A DNA stretch of 39,869 nucleotides from the NCBI GenBank assembly GCA_021298245.1, contig JAJTDZ010000012.1, forward strand, positions 1-39,869, in the 5' to 3' direction. Positions within the stretch are counted from its first letter, which is position 1, and the number at the start of each line of letters is the position of its first letter. The notes below the pieces were generated by a model. That model did no database searches. It saw only the letters and a list, made by a program, of their open reading frames with translations, and was not told the origin of the DNA. Origin of the DNA: Algoriphagus sp. GTDB lineage: Bacteria > Bacteroidota > Bacteroidia > Cytophagales > Cyclobacteriaceae. Position numbers and translations under genes: made by a program. Below, piece by piece: positions 1-9,054 of this stretch.

Positions 1-263
1 TCGAACAAGAACTTATCTACTATTTTGAAAAAATAGACATCACGGAAGAGCTGGTGCGATTGCAAACGCACCTGGATTATTTTTTATCCTCCATGGAAAA
101 TGAATTGCTTCAAGGAAAAAAACTTGGTTTTATTGCCCAAGAGATTGGGAGAGAGATCAATACCATAGGATCCAAGGCCAATGATGCAGGGATTCAGAGA
201 GAGGTAATTCTCATGAAGGATGAATTAGAAAAAATTAAGGAGCAAAGCCTAAACGTGCTCTAA
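1..263 (+). CDS. YicC/YloC family endoribonuclease, C-terminal end (partial)
   Basis: The 3' part of a gene that enters from before the window; the frame is open from base 3 and ends with TAA at 261-263. The visible residues include LDYFLSSMENELLQGKKLGF, then IAQEIGREINTIGSKANDAG and a helical tail. This matches the conserved C-terminal domain (formerly DUF1732) of YicC-like proteins, which are metal-dependent endoribonucleases known from E. coli YicC and Bacillus YloC. The GKKLGF and REINTIGSKAND blocks are the recognisable core. The N-terminal half is outside the window. The gene is followed directly by a strong stem-loop terminator and faces tonB tail to tail. The family call is confident; RNA targets in this organism are unknown. 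Confidence 0.85.
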   Translation, partial: EQELIYYFEKIDITEELVRLQTHLDYFLSSMENELLQGKKLGFIAQEIGREINTIGSKANDAGIQREVILMKDELEKIKEQSLNVL

Positions 264-264
264 G

Positions 265-300
265 AAAAAAAGGGACTGATTTCAAATCAGTCCCTTTTTT
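265..300 (+). terminator. Intrinsic terminator of the yicC-like gene
   Basis: An 11-bp perfect stem (272-282 GGGACTGATTT with 284-294) is flanked by an A tract before (265-271) and a T tract after (295-300), so the whole structure can pair further and could work on either strand. It starts two bases after the yicC-like stop codon. Confidence 0.85.
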
Positions 301-313
301 AAAATCTAAATCA

Positions 314-367
314 AAATTAAGTTAATAAAAAGACCCGATTTATCGGGTCTTTTTATTAACTTAATTT
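314..367 (-). terminator. Terminator of the tonB transcript, overlapping its stop codon
   Basis: Arms 314-339 and 342-367 are perfect 26-bp complements around a 2-base centre. The inner core is GACCCGAT/ATCGGGTC followed by T/A-rich arms. The tonB stop codon (356-358) lies inside one arm. Read on the minus strand the GC core is followed by a T run, so it fits the end of the tonB transcript. It may also act as a second terminator for rightward transcripts that pass 265-300. Confidence 0.8.
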
Positions 368-1039
368 GAAACGTATCGGCAATCTCATACGGGTCCTAAC
401 AGCTCTACCTCTTTGCTTACCAGGATCCCACTTGGGAGCATTTTTAACTACTTTTACCGCTTCTTCGTCGCAACCTCCACCGATACCTCTCAGCACTTCT
501 ACGTCCTGAATGGAACCATCCGTATTAACAACGAAGACCACAATTACAGTTCCTTCAACTCCCATTCTTCGGGCTTGAGTTGGATATTTCAGGTTGTCTG
601 AAAGGTATTTATTCCAAGCTGACATTCCTCCTGGAGGGCTTGGCTGCGTTTCTACCACATCGAAGATTTCGTCTGCTTTTTCTTCTTTAACAACCGCTTC
701 TGAAATTACAACCTCTTTGATTACAGTAGTTTCTTTGACGTCCACATCAAAGTTCACATCTATTTTCTCTTCGATTTTTACTTCGTCAGGAATTTCCTCA
801 ATCACTGGCTGCTCCATAGGTGGAGGAGGTGGAGGAGGGGGGGGTTGTTGAGTAATAGGCACATCCAGTAGCTCTTCGAAATTGTCGTCTACGTTTCCCA
901 GGTTTTTTAAATTACTATCGTCGTAGGACTTCCATTCGAAGGCAACAAGGGTTAGACCTACAGCAACAGCAAGACCAAGGTTGGTAAACATACCCACACT
1001 TTTATTCAAGTCAGCTTTTGGAGTCTTTTTTGCTTCCAT
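356..1039 (-). CDS. tonB: Energy transducer TonB
   Basis: Couples the inner-membrane proton motive force (ExbB/ExbD) to TonB-dependent outer-membrane transporters. From the chosen ATG at 1037-1039 (MEAKKTPKADL) the protein has 227 residues: a short cytoplasmic N-terminus, one membrane span (GLAVAVGLTLVAF), a proline run of nine, an acidic Val/Glu-rich periplasmic linker and a C-terminal TonB domain (YPTQARRMGVEGTVIVVFVV...). The frame is open upstream to a TTG at 1087 that would add 16 residues; I prefer the ATG because relatives as I remember them begin with MEAKK. It follows the VanZ-like gene by 67 nt and ends in a strong terminator. The proline run is encoded partly by an eight-base C tract on the coding strand (837-844). 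Confidence 0.9.
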   Translation of the reverse strand: MEAKKTPKADLNKSVGMFTNLGLAVAVGLTLVAFEWKSYDDSNLKNLGNVDDNFEELLDVPITQQPPPPPPPPPMEQPVIEEIPDEVKIEEKIDVNFDVDVKETTVIKEVVISEAVVKEEKADEIFDVVETQPSPPGGMSAWNKYLSDNLKYPTQARRMGVEGTVIVVFVVNTDGSIQDVEVLRGIGGGCDEEAVKVVKNAPKWDPGKQRGRAVRTRMRLPIRFKLS

Positions 1040-1106
1040 GGCGAATTTGGTTGGTAAAGATGAATCGTTTTCTAGATTTAAAAACAAGTCTACTAATTAT
1101 TCAAGA

Positions 1107-1481
1107 TTAATCCAAAATGAATTTGCAATAAGGTCGATATAAATAGATAAAAAATCCAAAAATTCCACCAATAGCATTCACGCTTAGGTCGACCCAATCG
1201 AAAGTGCGGTTAGGAATTATATTTTGGGCGCTTTCTAGCAGGATTCCTGGAAGTAGGGCGAAGACCAAAAGACTGACCAAAAATCTCATTTTTTTTCCCA
1301 TTCCTACCATTTTTTTTATACCCAATCCAACCCAAAGGTAGGATTGAATAAAAAAACAAATGAAATGAATGGCTTTGTCTTGGAAATCAAATGCATTAAT
1401 CTCTGGAAAGGCAGATCCTGGAGTAAGCATGGCAAGACAACAGAGACTTAACCACAGTACTGCTAGAAGCAAGCGAGGCAT
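1107..1481 (-). CDS. VanZ-like family membrane protein
   Basis: A 124-residue protein with about four hydrophobic spans: an N-terminal one, one around residues 38-54, one near 65-82, and a C-terminal one. The pattern DKAIHFICFF...ILLESAQNIIPNRTFDWVDLSVNAIGG is the VanZ-like signature: an early D-K-x-x-H-F helix, a conserved E and Q before P-x-R, and D-x-x-x-N in the last helix. VanZ of enterococci gives low-level teicoplanin resistance, but most family members have no known function, so no resistance role is claimed. It starts 6 nt after gcvH and is very likely cotranscribed with it; the same gcvH-VanZ-tonB order occurs in other Cytophagales as I recall. Confidence 0.8.
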   Translation of the reverse strand: MPRLLLAVLWLSLCCLAMLTPGSAFPEINAFDFQDKAIHFICFFIQSYLWVGLGIKKMVGMGKKMRFLVSLLVFALLPGILLESAQNIIPNRTFDWVDLSVNAIGGIFGFFIYLYRPYCKFILD

Positions 1482-1487
1482 GGAATG

Positions 1488-1865
1488 TTAAGCCCCAATA
1501 AGAGCCTTATAACTCGCAGCGTCCATCAAATCGGCAGGAATACCTCCACTAAGCTTCACTTTGACCATCCATCCTTGATCGTATGCAGACTCATTGACCA
1601 ACTCTGGAGAAGATTCAAGCTCAGGGTTTACTTCTAATATCTCTCCTGAAACAGGCATAAAGAGGTCAGAAACAGTTTTTACTGCTTCTACAGTTCCAAA
1701 AACTTCACCTGCTTCAAGAGTCTCGCCTATGGTCTCTACTTCTACATAGACGATATCACCCAATTCTTTTTGAGCAAAGTCAGTTACGCCTACAGTAGCA
1801 ATGTCTCCTTCAATTCTGACCCATTCGTGGTCTTTGGTGTACTTAAGTTCAGAGGGAAAATTCAT
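1488..1865 (-). CDS. gcvH: Glycine cleavage system H protein
   Basis: The lipoyl-carrier protein of the glycine cleavage complex: it shuttles the aminomethyl group from P protein (GcvP) to T protein (GcvT) and is reoxidised by L protein. At 125 residues it has the usual length. The lipoylation site is Lys63 in [19 protein letters not shown], and [10 protein letters not shown] near the N-terminus is the family opening. ATG at 1863-1865. The gene lies 53 nt after sprA and 6 nt before the VanZ-like gene; gcvP and gcvT are not in the window, which is normal for this phylum. A TAATTTTG motif 22 nt upstream suggests its own promoter. Confidence 0.96.
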   Translation of the reverse strand: MNFPSELKYTKDHEWVRIEGDIATVGVTDFAQKELGDIVYVEVETIGETLEAGEVFGTVEAVKTVSDLFMPVSGEILEVNPELESSPELVNESAYDQGWMVKVKLSGGIPADLMDAASYKALIGA

Positions 1866-1886
1866 GGTTGGTTTTTTTTAACATTT

Positions 1887-1894
1887 CAAAATTA
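1887..1894 (-). promoter_or_regulatory. Candidate -7 promoter element of gcvH
   Basis: On the minus strand the sequence TAATTTTG matches the Bacteroidota -7 consensus TAnnTTTG, ending 21 nt before the gcvH start codon. I see no clear -33 TTG at the right distance, so this is only a half match and read-through from sprA remains possible. Confidence 0.4.
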
Positions 1895-1918
1895 GAAGGA
1901 ATCCTTATAGATTGAAAT

Positions 1919-4900
1919 CTATTGGGATAAATTAAATCTCAACTGCCCTCCAAAAGCGGTAGTTGCTCTTCGGTAAGCGGTGGTAACTCGGGGATCATTG
2001 ACTGTTCTCTCAAAGTAAATGGTCAAATTTAGGCTTCTGTTAATTACATAACTTAGGGTAGGTCTAAATTGAAAATTCATATTTCCATTGGTTACCGTAG
2101 CTTCTTCCCCGATTTTGCGTTGTACCTGTTGCGTATTGACTACTTTGGTATCTAACCTCATTTGTAAATCATTTTTTAATACTTTTTGCTGTCTGTTGAT
2201 TTTAAATGGAATCTTCACTCCAGCCTTGGTATAGGATAGCGTTAGGCTAAAATCATTACTCATTTGCTCGGTCACCTGAGAATTGGAAAAATTCAATCCC
2301 AAATTTCTTTCCCGATTGTAATTAACCGCAATGTTCATGCGTTGTTTGGTAAGGACATCAATACCTATAAAAGGAGCAAATCGTTCGGTAAGTACTACCT
2401 GATTTAAAATGTAAATTGGAATGAATTGCCCTTCCAAGTTGGTCAAACTTGGACGTTGTAGTTGTTGAAGGGTATTGAATAATTCCAACCCTTGTTGGTA
2501 TTGCAAGGAGTTGGAAAAATTGCTCACATCATAGCTTGAACTGTACGCATGGGTGAGGTTGATGCTGCTAAATAAGTCACTCAATCCTTTGAGTCTAGAA
2601 AGACCCCTATAATCCACTCTCCAATTGGGAAGAGGGGTTTTGGGAAAGGGATTTAATGCGATGGAAGAAGGGTCTTTCCCTAAGTATGCAGCTAAAAATG
2701 AAGGAATCAATACATCTTGTCCATTTAAACTAAATTCCCCTGGACTTGTAGATTGTGCATCCAGCCTTTGCTTGATCAAGCTGCGGTAATTTTCAAAGTT
2801 GGAAAAAAGGGTAGATTCATTTTCCTGATTTGTGCTAGCAAAGGTAGTACCCAACATCACCATCGTTATGCTGTAAGAGCCCATGCGGTTTGGACTCAGG
2901 GTTTGAAATTCGCCTGCTTGATCTGTACTGGCTCGAAAGATTTCGCTGTAATCTCCAACCTCTCTTTTGGTAGCTTCCAAACTTATTCTAAAATCCCGGA
3001 TAGGTTCGGCTAAACCAGTCAACCTAAGATTGACAGCCTTATTTTGTCGGAAACTTTGTGTTAGCTCTGGGCTGGGAGCCATGTTGCCCGTCTGTGCGAG
3101 TTGGTACCGAAGGATAGGATTTTGGCTTCCGAAAACAAAGGCCCAGCCCGGATTTTCCCAAGCCTTATCCATACCTAGCAATCCGCTATTGGGCATGTAT
3201 CCAGGTAAAAAAGTGCCTTCAATTTGACCATAGGAGAAGGTAACTTCTTTTAGCATCATGCCGATTTTGAGTAGTGCATTGGTAATTGGAGTTCCTAAGG
3301 TATCAGTTGGATCAGTACCAGTCCTTCCGGGTATAGAAGGCCTTTTGGGAGCATTTAGAGCAGCTAGCATTTTGTTTTTCCCGTAGAGTTTTACCAGGTC
3401 AAACTTGCCGTTGAGGGATTGTTCCCTAGTATTTTGAATGACATTCCCTAAGGTATCTCTTTGGCCAATGGCTCCTGTTTGCCAGGTATACGAGCTAAGG
3501 TATTTGTAGTCGGCCTGAACCCAATCTGTAAGGGGTAGTTTGTCTAAAGGAAGGGTATAGTTTACCGTAGCGCTGTGGTTGTAGTTGGTCGTTCTTCCGA
3601 ATCGTAGGAAATTGGTTTTCACCGAGTCAATTTTGGCTTGAGTATCCAAATCACCTTCTGGTTCGTCCACAACGGCATAGGCACTAGAAGCAAGGTCTAC
3701 TCTCAAACTGGAGGAAAGGTCCCAATTGACATTAAAGGAACGATTCATGAAAAATGATTTTTGAAAAAGAGGATCTACGCCTGCAGTACTCAATTGGTCG
3801 TTGCGGTATTGGGTCCTTGTAAATCTTCGGTCTACATCCATTCTAGCCAATAGTAGGGTAGGAGAAAGGTTGAGATTAAAATCCTTGATCAATTTGAGAT
3901 AAGGGCTATTCATGCCTTCCTTTTTTTCAAAAGGCGCAAATTTTAGTTCCTTGGGTTGAAAACTGTAGGTAATGTTTCCTTTGTTAGTTTTAAAAGTGTA
4001 GCCTTGAAGCTGTGCATTGGTTTGGGTCACTGTACCTAAGGCGTAAGAAACCGCAATGTTGGATAAATCATACATCCGTGAAGGGGCTTCTTGGTTTTTT
4101 TTCAGTTTTCGAATATTGTTGAAGCTGATATTTTTTCTTGAAAGTTGATCCAAGGCAATGCCCTTGTATTCTTCCTTGGCAGCAGGACTAGTAAATTTTT
4201 CTAATGCTACCTCAAAGGGTACGTCTGGGTTTAAGGGATCATACTCTGGTTTTGTAGTAGAATTTTCCACAGAAAAATATAAAGGAATACTTACTCCTAA
4301 TCCTTGAGGCAGCAATTTATCTACCTCCACTGTGGTAGAAAGATCGTATTGTGTAGTGGCCTGTCGACTCCGTTGAGAAAGCTTGGTTTCTAGTCCTCCG
4401 AAGCCAATGGAATTATGACGTACAGAAGCGGAGACCACGGCTACATCTGCGATTTTAGTGTTTAAATAGGCATTGGCAGCCCATCCATTATTTTTTGTAA
4501 ATCCTGTAACTCTCAGTTCGTTGGCCCAAATACAAACACTTTTAGAGGATTTTATTCCCGTGCCAGGATTCCTAACCCCAATCATCATGCCTTGTACCAA
4601 ACTGAGTTCAGGGCGACCCAACACAGTGACTTTGTATTGACGAATGGTTTTGGAGAAGGGGAGGGTCAAAGGGGCCTGGGCATTATCACGATCTGCTTTG
4701 ATGCCTACAATCTCCTGGATGGCGATGTCTATTTCATTTTCCTCTGGCCATACTATCCTAGGATCATTGCTTCCCAAGGAAGAAATTTTAAGCGGTACCT
4801 CAATTTCGTAGTAATTGTCTGTATAGTCTGTACCTAACCTCAAAAACGCAGTGATTTCACCATCTTTTGCATCTGCGCTATTGGCATGGAAAAACATTTT

Positions 4901-7900
4901 TATTCGTTCGTATTGTACCAAATCAATGCTCAGATTTTTAAATACTGCACGGGCATCTCTAGGAGCCAAATCTTCCACACAAATTCGTAAGGATTGTTCG
5001 TTAAGCCTGCGCTCCACCGTGGAAGTATTGTCTCGGTCTCTTCGGATTCCTGGAGGAAGCACATAAGGGCTGGATTGATCACTTCCTTGAGCATTTTGTT
5101 CAATATTGACCACGTCTACTGTGACGTTGGAGTTGTCTGGTTCTGGAACTTCAAAAAAGCCTCTTTCTACTAGAGATTCTTGAAACGTCCTCCATTGACT
5201 TCCTACCATTCTAAACTCTGCTAATCTCAATACTACGGGTTGTTGGAAGTCGGTCAAGTAAGTTCTGATCCAACGTATGGATTTAAACCCGGAGATATTT
5301 CCTTGTACCCGATTGGGTTGCCTAACTGGAATTCGAAACAAATACCAATTGACTTGTTCTCCAGCTTCGTTGTGTGTTACTTTATCCACGATGTAATTAG
5401 AACCAACCTTGAGTTTTCCAGGACGAAGGTCAATTTCGTATTCGTAGTAATTCTCTAGTTCATTGATGGTATTATCGGTATTCAGATCCTCGTTGTCTGG
5501 ATTGTTGGTGCCCGATGGAGTGTAGGGTAGGTTAGCATCGGAGGTCGCAGGGGTATTTCCTTCAATGCCATTAAATTTTTTATAGCGCTCCAAAATTTTT
5601 GCATTAGAAGCATCAAAATTGGGATCTAGGTAATATTGAAATTCATCGGCTGACACATCTTGCAGGATAGAGTTTTTAGCAGCAGCTGATACGGTCAATC
5701 TATCCAAAAATCTGGTTTTGAAGAAAGAAGCCTCGGCTTCGTTTTTTAATCCATCCAATCCCACGTCTTGATTGGCTCGCGAACTAGCGGCATTATCGAA
5801 GGCGGGAAGGAGAAATTGCTGCTTGGTAATTCTACCCCATTCGTTGGTAGAAGTTTTTGTTGGGTCTCCATCTGCAGGCAAGCCATTTTCGAAAGCATGG
5901 CTACCATCTTTCATGACATCCTCGGAAATGTCACCCAAATTGAGAAAAAGTTTTCCCCCTGTGGTATTGTTCTGATTGAAAATCCCGTCTAATACTTTTC
6001 CATTTTCTCCTGGGAGGAAAGGATCCATCATCCAAAATTCAATGTATTCAATATTGGTTCGATCGAAATCAACTTCGGTGGTGATGGCTCGAGTCACCCC
6101 TCCAAAATTTTGTCTGGGATTGGCGAGTAATCCTTCGGAAGTGAGGTTAGGGGAGTAGTTGTACATGCCCCTTTCGTGTGGGAAAAAAGCCAATTCAAAA
6201 AGGGGCTGTGGCACTAGGATTACTTCTCTGTCTTGATTTTTGAAAATTTCCTGAGGAATGACCCTTCTGACGTAGTGATTTCTCCGGTCTTGACCTGTGA
6301 TATTAGGAGGAACACCTGGACCAGCATCTCGATAAAATACATTGTCTATGTTATACCACGCCAGTCTTGCTCTTCGGTAGGCTAGGCCCAAATTGTCACC
6401 TACGGAAGCGCTGCTTTCAAATCTATTGTCGGCTGTTTTTGGGGTGGAGGACATTTTCCAACTTTGATTGGCTTGAGCACCAAGGTAGAAGGGAGTTACA
6501 GCGGCCTCAAAATCATCGATATAAGATGCAGCATCCCCATTTACGGTATTGGAAGTTCCGGGGATCAAATGGGCAAATTCCGCATTGAACTGCACCATGG
6601 AGGTTTCCTTGGTGTCGGTAAAGGGGAGCGCGTCTGCCAACTTGGTTAAAAACCTAGACTCGTCACTATAATTCACGTCTAATCCCCATAAGCTATTACG
6701 TAGCGTCTCATTTCCAGTAGCAATCCTGGAGACGTTGGGTCGTTCGTTGAGGTAAAGAAAAGTGCCTCCAAGCGATAAATTTTTATTGGCCACGTAGTCT
6801 AGCCTAGTTCCTAGCAAGCTTCGTGTTTGAAAAGAAACCAAATCCGCTTTTTCAAAACTTACGTTTATTTGTTTCCCCGACTGTAGGATGGCGTCATTGA
6901 TAATGACTAGGCGCCCCACATTGTAGTCAATGGTGTAATCCACCCCTTCTGTAAGTGGAATATTGCCAGCTTGTACGATGACCGAACCTGGAGAAATATT
7001 TAATCCGGGTAGCTGAATTTCGCTAGCGGAGCCTGCGGTAAGTCTTCCTTTTAAAAAATATTTATTCAGGCGGGTGACCAATTCTGCATCAGCTTGGGTG
7101 GTTCGGTACAGGGTATCGTAGACATATTTGTCTTTTAAGACTGCTTCCTCAGGAAGAAATCGTCTGGCAAGGTTAGATCCAAAAGGCTCAAGCACCGGGA
7201 ATATGAGTACACCCCTGTCCGAGAGCATGGTGATTCCTTCCACAAAATCTACGTTTCCATCTGGGGCTGGATCATTTTGGGGATTGAGATTGTCCAAGCC
7301 AGTCAGTCGAATCAAGGGAATATCTTTAACCTTGCTACCTTCTAGAAGGGAGGGATTGTCTAGTCCTGTGCGATCGTCACGATAGATCACTTGAAGTTGA
7401 AATCCTTCCCGAAGAATCTGACTCGCATTGAGGCTGTATACATTTTTCATCATCAAATCCCAGGTAGGGACCCGCGTATTGATACGAGCAGGACGAAGCA
7501 GTTTTAAAAAAATCAATTCGTCTTCTTGGCGGGACTGGTAATCTTCGGTAAGCTCCCCCACCTTGAATACCTGCCCATTGTAGGTGTATTCGTAGGCCAC
7601 TGCGATGACCTCATCATTCTGCAGCCTTCTAAATAAGGAGATGAAACCCAGTTGAGGGTTGAAGAAATACTCTTTGGGGTCAAGTTTTCTAGCCCCGTTG
7701 ATTTGTTCAAAATCTACTCCTTTTCTTAGGCCAAGGTCTGCTTCTAGGGCTCTTGATCCCGTATCAAAGGGTCGGTAGCTTGGATTTCCTGTGATGCTTG
7801 CATACAATCGGTTAGCAGTATTGCCAGAAGGACTTCCTGGATTTCCAGTGCCTATGGAAGTATTGGTAGGATTGTAAATCACTCTTCCTTCCCCCAAGTC

Positions 7901-9043
7901 CATGAAAGCCGCAAAATTTCGAAGAGTTTCGGTATTGGTTGCCCTATTCATGATATACACTTCTACCCGAGTGATATTGACACCAGAGGTTACTTGAGGC
8001 AATCCTTTTAGCCAGCGCTCGTAATTGTCTCTGAAGAAATGTCCAAGAAAAAAGTGTCTATTTTCATCGTATTTGGAAGCCTGTATATCAAAACTTCTTC
8101 CCTGTCCATTGGCATCTATGGCCAAATTATCTCTTCTGCCTCGTTGGGTGGAGGCCACTGCACTGACATTTAATTTACCAAATTTCATTTGTGTTTTGAC
8201 CCCGAATAAGTTTTGAGCACCTTGGATCAATCGATTTTGCACAGGCATGCTCACATTACCCACTTCTATAGATTGAATGATGTCTTCTTCAAATCCTTCG
8301 TAGCCCAGTTTGAGCTGATTTTGAAAATCGAAGGAATTATTAGAGTCAAAATTGGCTCCTATTTTCATTTTTTCTCCCAAATTCCCATTTACAGCCATTT
8401 GGATTTGCTGCTGAAAGTTAAATCCCCCATTTTTTTGTTGGCGTATAGGGATGGTAGGATTATCTATTCTTCTGAAAATGGCTCCAAAATCAAGGTTTAC
8501 TGCTCCGGTTGGGGCGATATTGATTTCATTCCCTCCAAAAATCCTATCAAAGGTAGGGCTTACAGTCAAGGGTGGTATTAGGCTTCGGCCTTCCACCGCA
8601 CTTTCTCCATCTATACCTCGGGCGCGCGTTCTCCAATAATCTTGCCTCACCTTGTACTCCTGTAGTTTTGAAAACTTATCAAACTCGTATTCTTGTTCGT
8701 TGCCAAGGCGGGTGCTATCCATTAAATCAACCAAATTGTATCGTAGGGTAGAATCTACCCTAACTTGAATTTCTTTCTCTATCGGAGAAGGAGGTAAGAA
8801 AGGGGATTTTTGAATAAAAAATGGATTGCGGTAGGGATACAAGGGATTAGTCCTCATATTTTGCCAAAGCAAAAATGAATTGGAAAGTCTCCTTTGATTG
8901 AGGGAGTCTATTTTGGTTTTTGGTGTAGGACTTTGCTGAGCGTGTACGGGCTTACCTATGGTCCCTAGGAGGAGCATCAAAAGAAGGAGGGAGTAGAATG
9001 AAATTTTCCTTCTTGAAAAAGTAGACAACTCCTGAAAGTTCAA
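1919..9043 (-). CDS. sprA: Cell-surface protein SprA, type IX secretion outer-membrane translocon
   Basis: SprA forms the very large outer-membrane beta-barrel through which type IX secretion substrates leave the periplasm; in Flavobacterium it is needed for gliding and surface adhesin export. The 2374-residue length fits the family. The N-terminus has a basic stretch (SRRK), a leucine-rich core and an Ala-Gln end, a good Sec signal peptide. The body is rich in alternating strands and blocks such as GAVNLDFGAIFRRIDNPTIP and NGDAASYIDDFEAAVTPFYL, which are SprA hallmarks; the C-terminus ends with barrel strands to a final LRFNLSQ. The start is a TTG at 9041-9043, 11 nt after ruvA; no ATG precedes the signal peptide and the first internal Met (residue 23) would cut it off. 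An ATT at 9053-9055 is the only near alternative. Probably cotranscribed with maeB and ruvA. Confidence 0.95.
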   Translation of the reverse strand: MNFQELSTFSRRKISFYSLLLLMLLLGTIGKPVHAQQSPTPKTKIDSLNQRRLSNSFLLWQNMRTNPLYPYRNPFFIQKSPFLPPSPIEKEIQVRVDSTLRYNLVDLMDSTRLGNEQEYEFDKFSKLQEYKVRQDYWRTRARGIDGESAVEGRSLIPPLTVSPTFDRIFGGNEINIAPTGAVNLDFGAIFRRIDNPTIPIRQQKNGGFNFQQQIQMAVNGNLGEKMKIGANFDSNNSFDFQNQLKLGYEGFEEDIIQSIEVGNVSMPVQNRLIQGAQNLFGVKTQMKFGKLNVSAVASTQRGRRDNLAIDANGQGRSFDIQASKYDENRHFFLGHFFRDNYERWLKGLPQVTSGVNITRVEVYIMNRATNTETLRNFAAFMDLGEGRVIYNPTNTSIGTGNPGSPSGNTANRLYASITGNPSYRPFDTGSRALEADLGLRKGVDFEQINGARKLDPKEYFFNPQLGFISLFRRLQNDEVIAVAYEYTYNGQVFKVGELTEDYQSRQEDELIFLKLLRPARINTRVPTWDLMMKNVYSLNASQILREGFQLQVIYRDDRTGLDNPSLLEGSKVKDIPLIRLTGLDNLNPQNDPAPDGNVDFVEGITMLSDRGVLIFPVLEPFGSNLARRFLPEEAVLKDKYVYDTLYRTTQADAELVTRLNKYFLKGRLTAGSASEIQLPGLNISPGSVIVQAGNIPLTEGVDYTIDYNVGRLVIINDAILQSGKQINVSFEKADLVSFQTRSLLGTRLDYVANKNLSLGGTFLYLNERPNVSRIATGNETLRNSLWGLDVNYSDESRFLTKLADALPFTDTKETSMVQFNAEFAHLIPGTSNTVNGDAASYIDDFEAAVTPFYLGAQANQSWKMSSTPKTADNRFESSASVGDNLGLAYRRARLAWYNIDNVFYRDAGPGVPPNITGQDRRNHYVRRVIPQEIFKNQDREVILVPQPLFELAFFPHERGMYNYSPNLTSEGLLANPRQNFGGVTRAITTEVDFDRTNIEYIEFWMMDPFLPGENGKVLDGIFNQNNTTGGKLFLNLGDISEDVMKDGSHAFENGLPADGDPTKTSTNEWGRITKQQFLLPAFDNAASSRANQDVGLDGLKNEAEASFFKTRFLDRLTVSAAAKNSILQDVSADEFQYYLDPNFDASNAKILERYKKFNGIEGNTPATSDANLPYTPSGTNNPDNEDLNTDNTINELENYYEYEIDLRPGKLKVGSNYIVDKVTHNEAGEQVNWYLFRIPVRQPNRVQGNISGFKSIRWIRTYLTDFQQPVVLRLAEFRMVGSQWRTFQESLVERGFFEVPEPDNSNVTVDVVNIEQNAQGSDQSSPYVLPPGIRRDRDNTSTVERRLNEQSLRICVEDLAPRDARAVFKNLSIDLVQYERIKMFFHANSADAKDGEITAFLRLGTDYTDNYYEIEVPLKISSLGSNDPRIVWPEENEIDIAIQEIVGIKADRDNAQAPLTLPFSKTIRQYKVTVLGRPELSLVQGMMIGVRNPGTGIKSSKSVCIWANELRVTGFTKNNGWAANAYLNTKIADVAVVSASVRHNSIGFGGLETKLSQRSRQATTQYDLSTTVEVDKLLPQGLGVSIPLYFSVENSTTKPEYDPLNPDVPFEVALEKFTSPAAKEEYKGIALDQLSRKNISFNNIRKLKKNQEAPSRMYDLSNIAVSYALGTVTQTNAQLQGYTFKTNKGNITYSFQPKELKFAPFEKKEGMNSPYLKLIKDFNLNLSPTLLLARMDVDRRFTRTQYRNDQLSTAGVDPLFQKSFFMNRSFNVNWDLSSSLRVDLASSAYAVVDEPEGDLDTQAKIDSVKTNFLRFGRTTNYNHSATVNYTLPLDKLPLTDWVQADYKYLSSYTWQTGAIGQRDTLGNVIQNTREQSLNGKFDLVKLYGKNKMLAALNAPKRPSIPGRTGTDPTDTLGTPITNALLKIGMMLKEVTFSYGQIEGTFLPGYMPNSGLLGMDKAWENPGWAFVFGSQNPILRYQLAQTGNMAPSPELTQSFRQNKAVNLRLTGLAEPIRDFRISLEATKREVGDYSEIFRASTDQAGEFQTLSPNRMGSYSITMVMLGTTFASTNQENESTLFSNFENYRSLIKQRLDAQSTSPGEFSLNGQDVLIPSFLAAYLGKDPSSIALNPFPKTPLPNWRVDYRGLSRLKGLSDLFSSINLTHAYSSSYDVSNFSNSLQYQQGLELFNTLQQLQRPSLTNLEGQFIPIYILNQVVLTERFAPFIGIDVLTKQRMNIAVNYNRERNLGLNFSNSQVTEQMSNDFSLTLSYTKAGVKIPFKINRQQKVLKNDLQMRLDTKVVNTQQVQRKIGEEATVTNGNMNFQFRPTLSYVINRSLNLTIYFERTVNDPRVTTAYRRATTAFGGQLRFNLSQ

Positions 9044-9054
9044 TTCAGCTTCAA

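Noticed and set aside
594..851. Plus-strand frame with a glycine run opposite tonB
   Set aside because: It is the exact antisense of the TonB proline run; Ser/Thr-rich composition and lack of any start context show it is not a gene.
1107..1481. Glycopeptide resistance role for the VanZ-like protein
   Set aside because: No other van genes are present and Gram-negative VanZ-like proteins have no shown resistance role; kept as a family name only.
1907..1922. Small inverted repeat around the sprA stop codon
   Set aside because: Six-base AT-rich arms with no T run; too weak to call a terminator.
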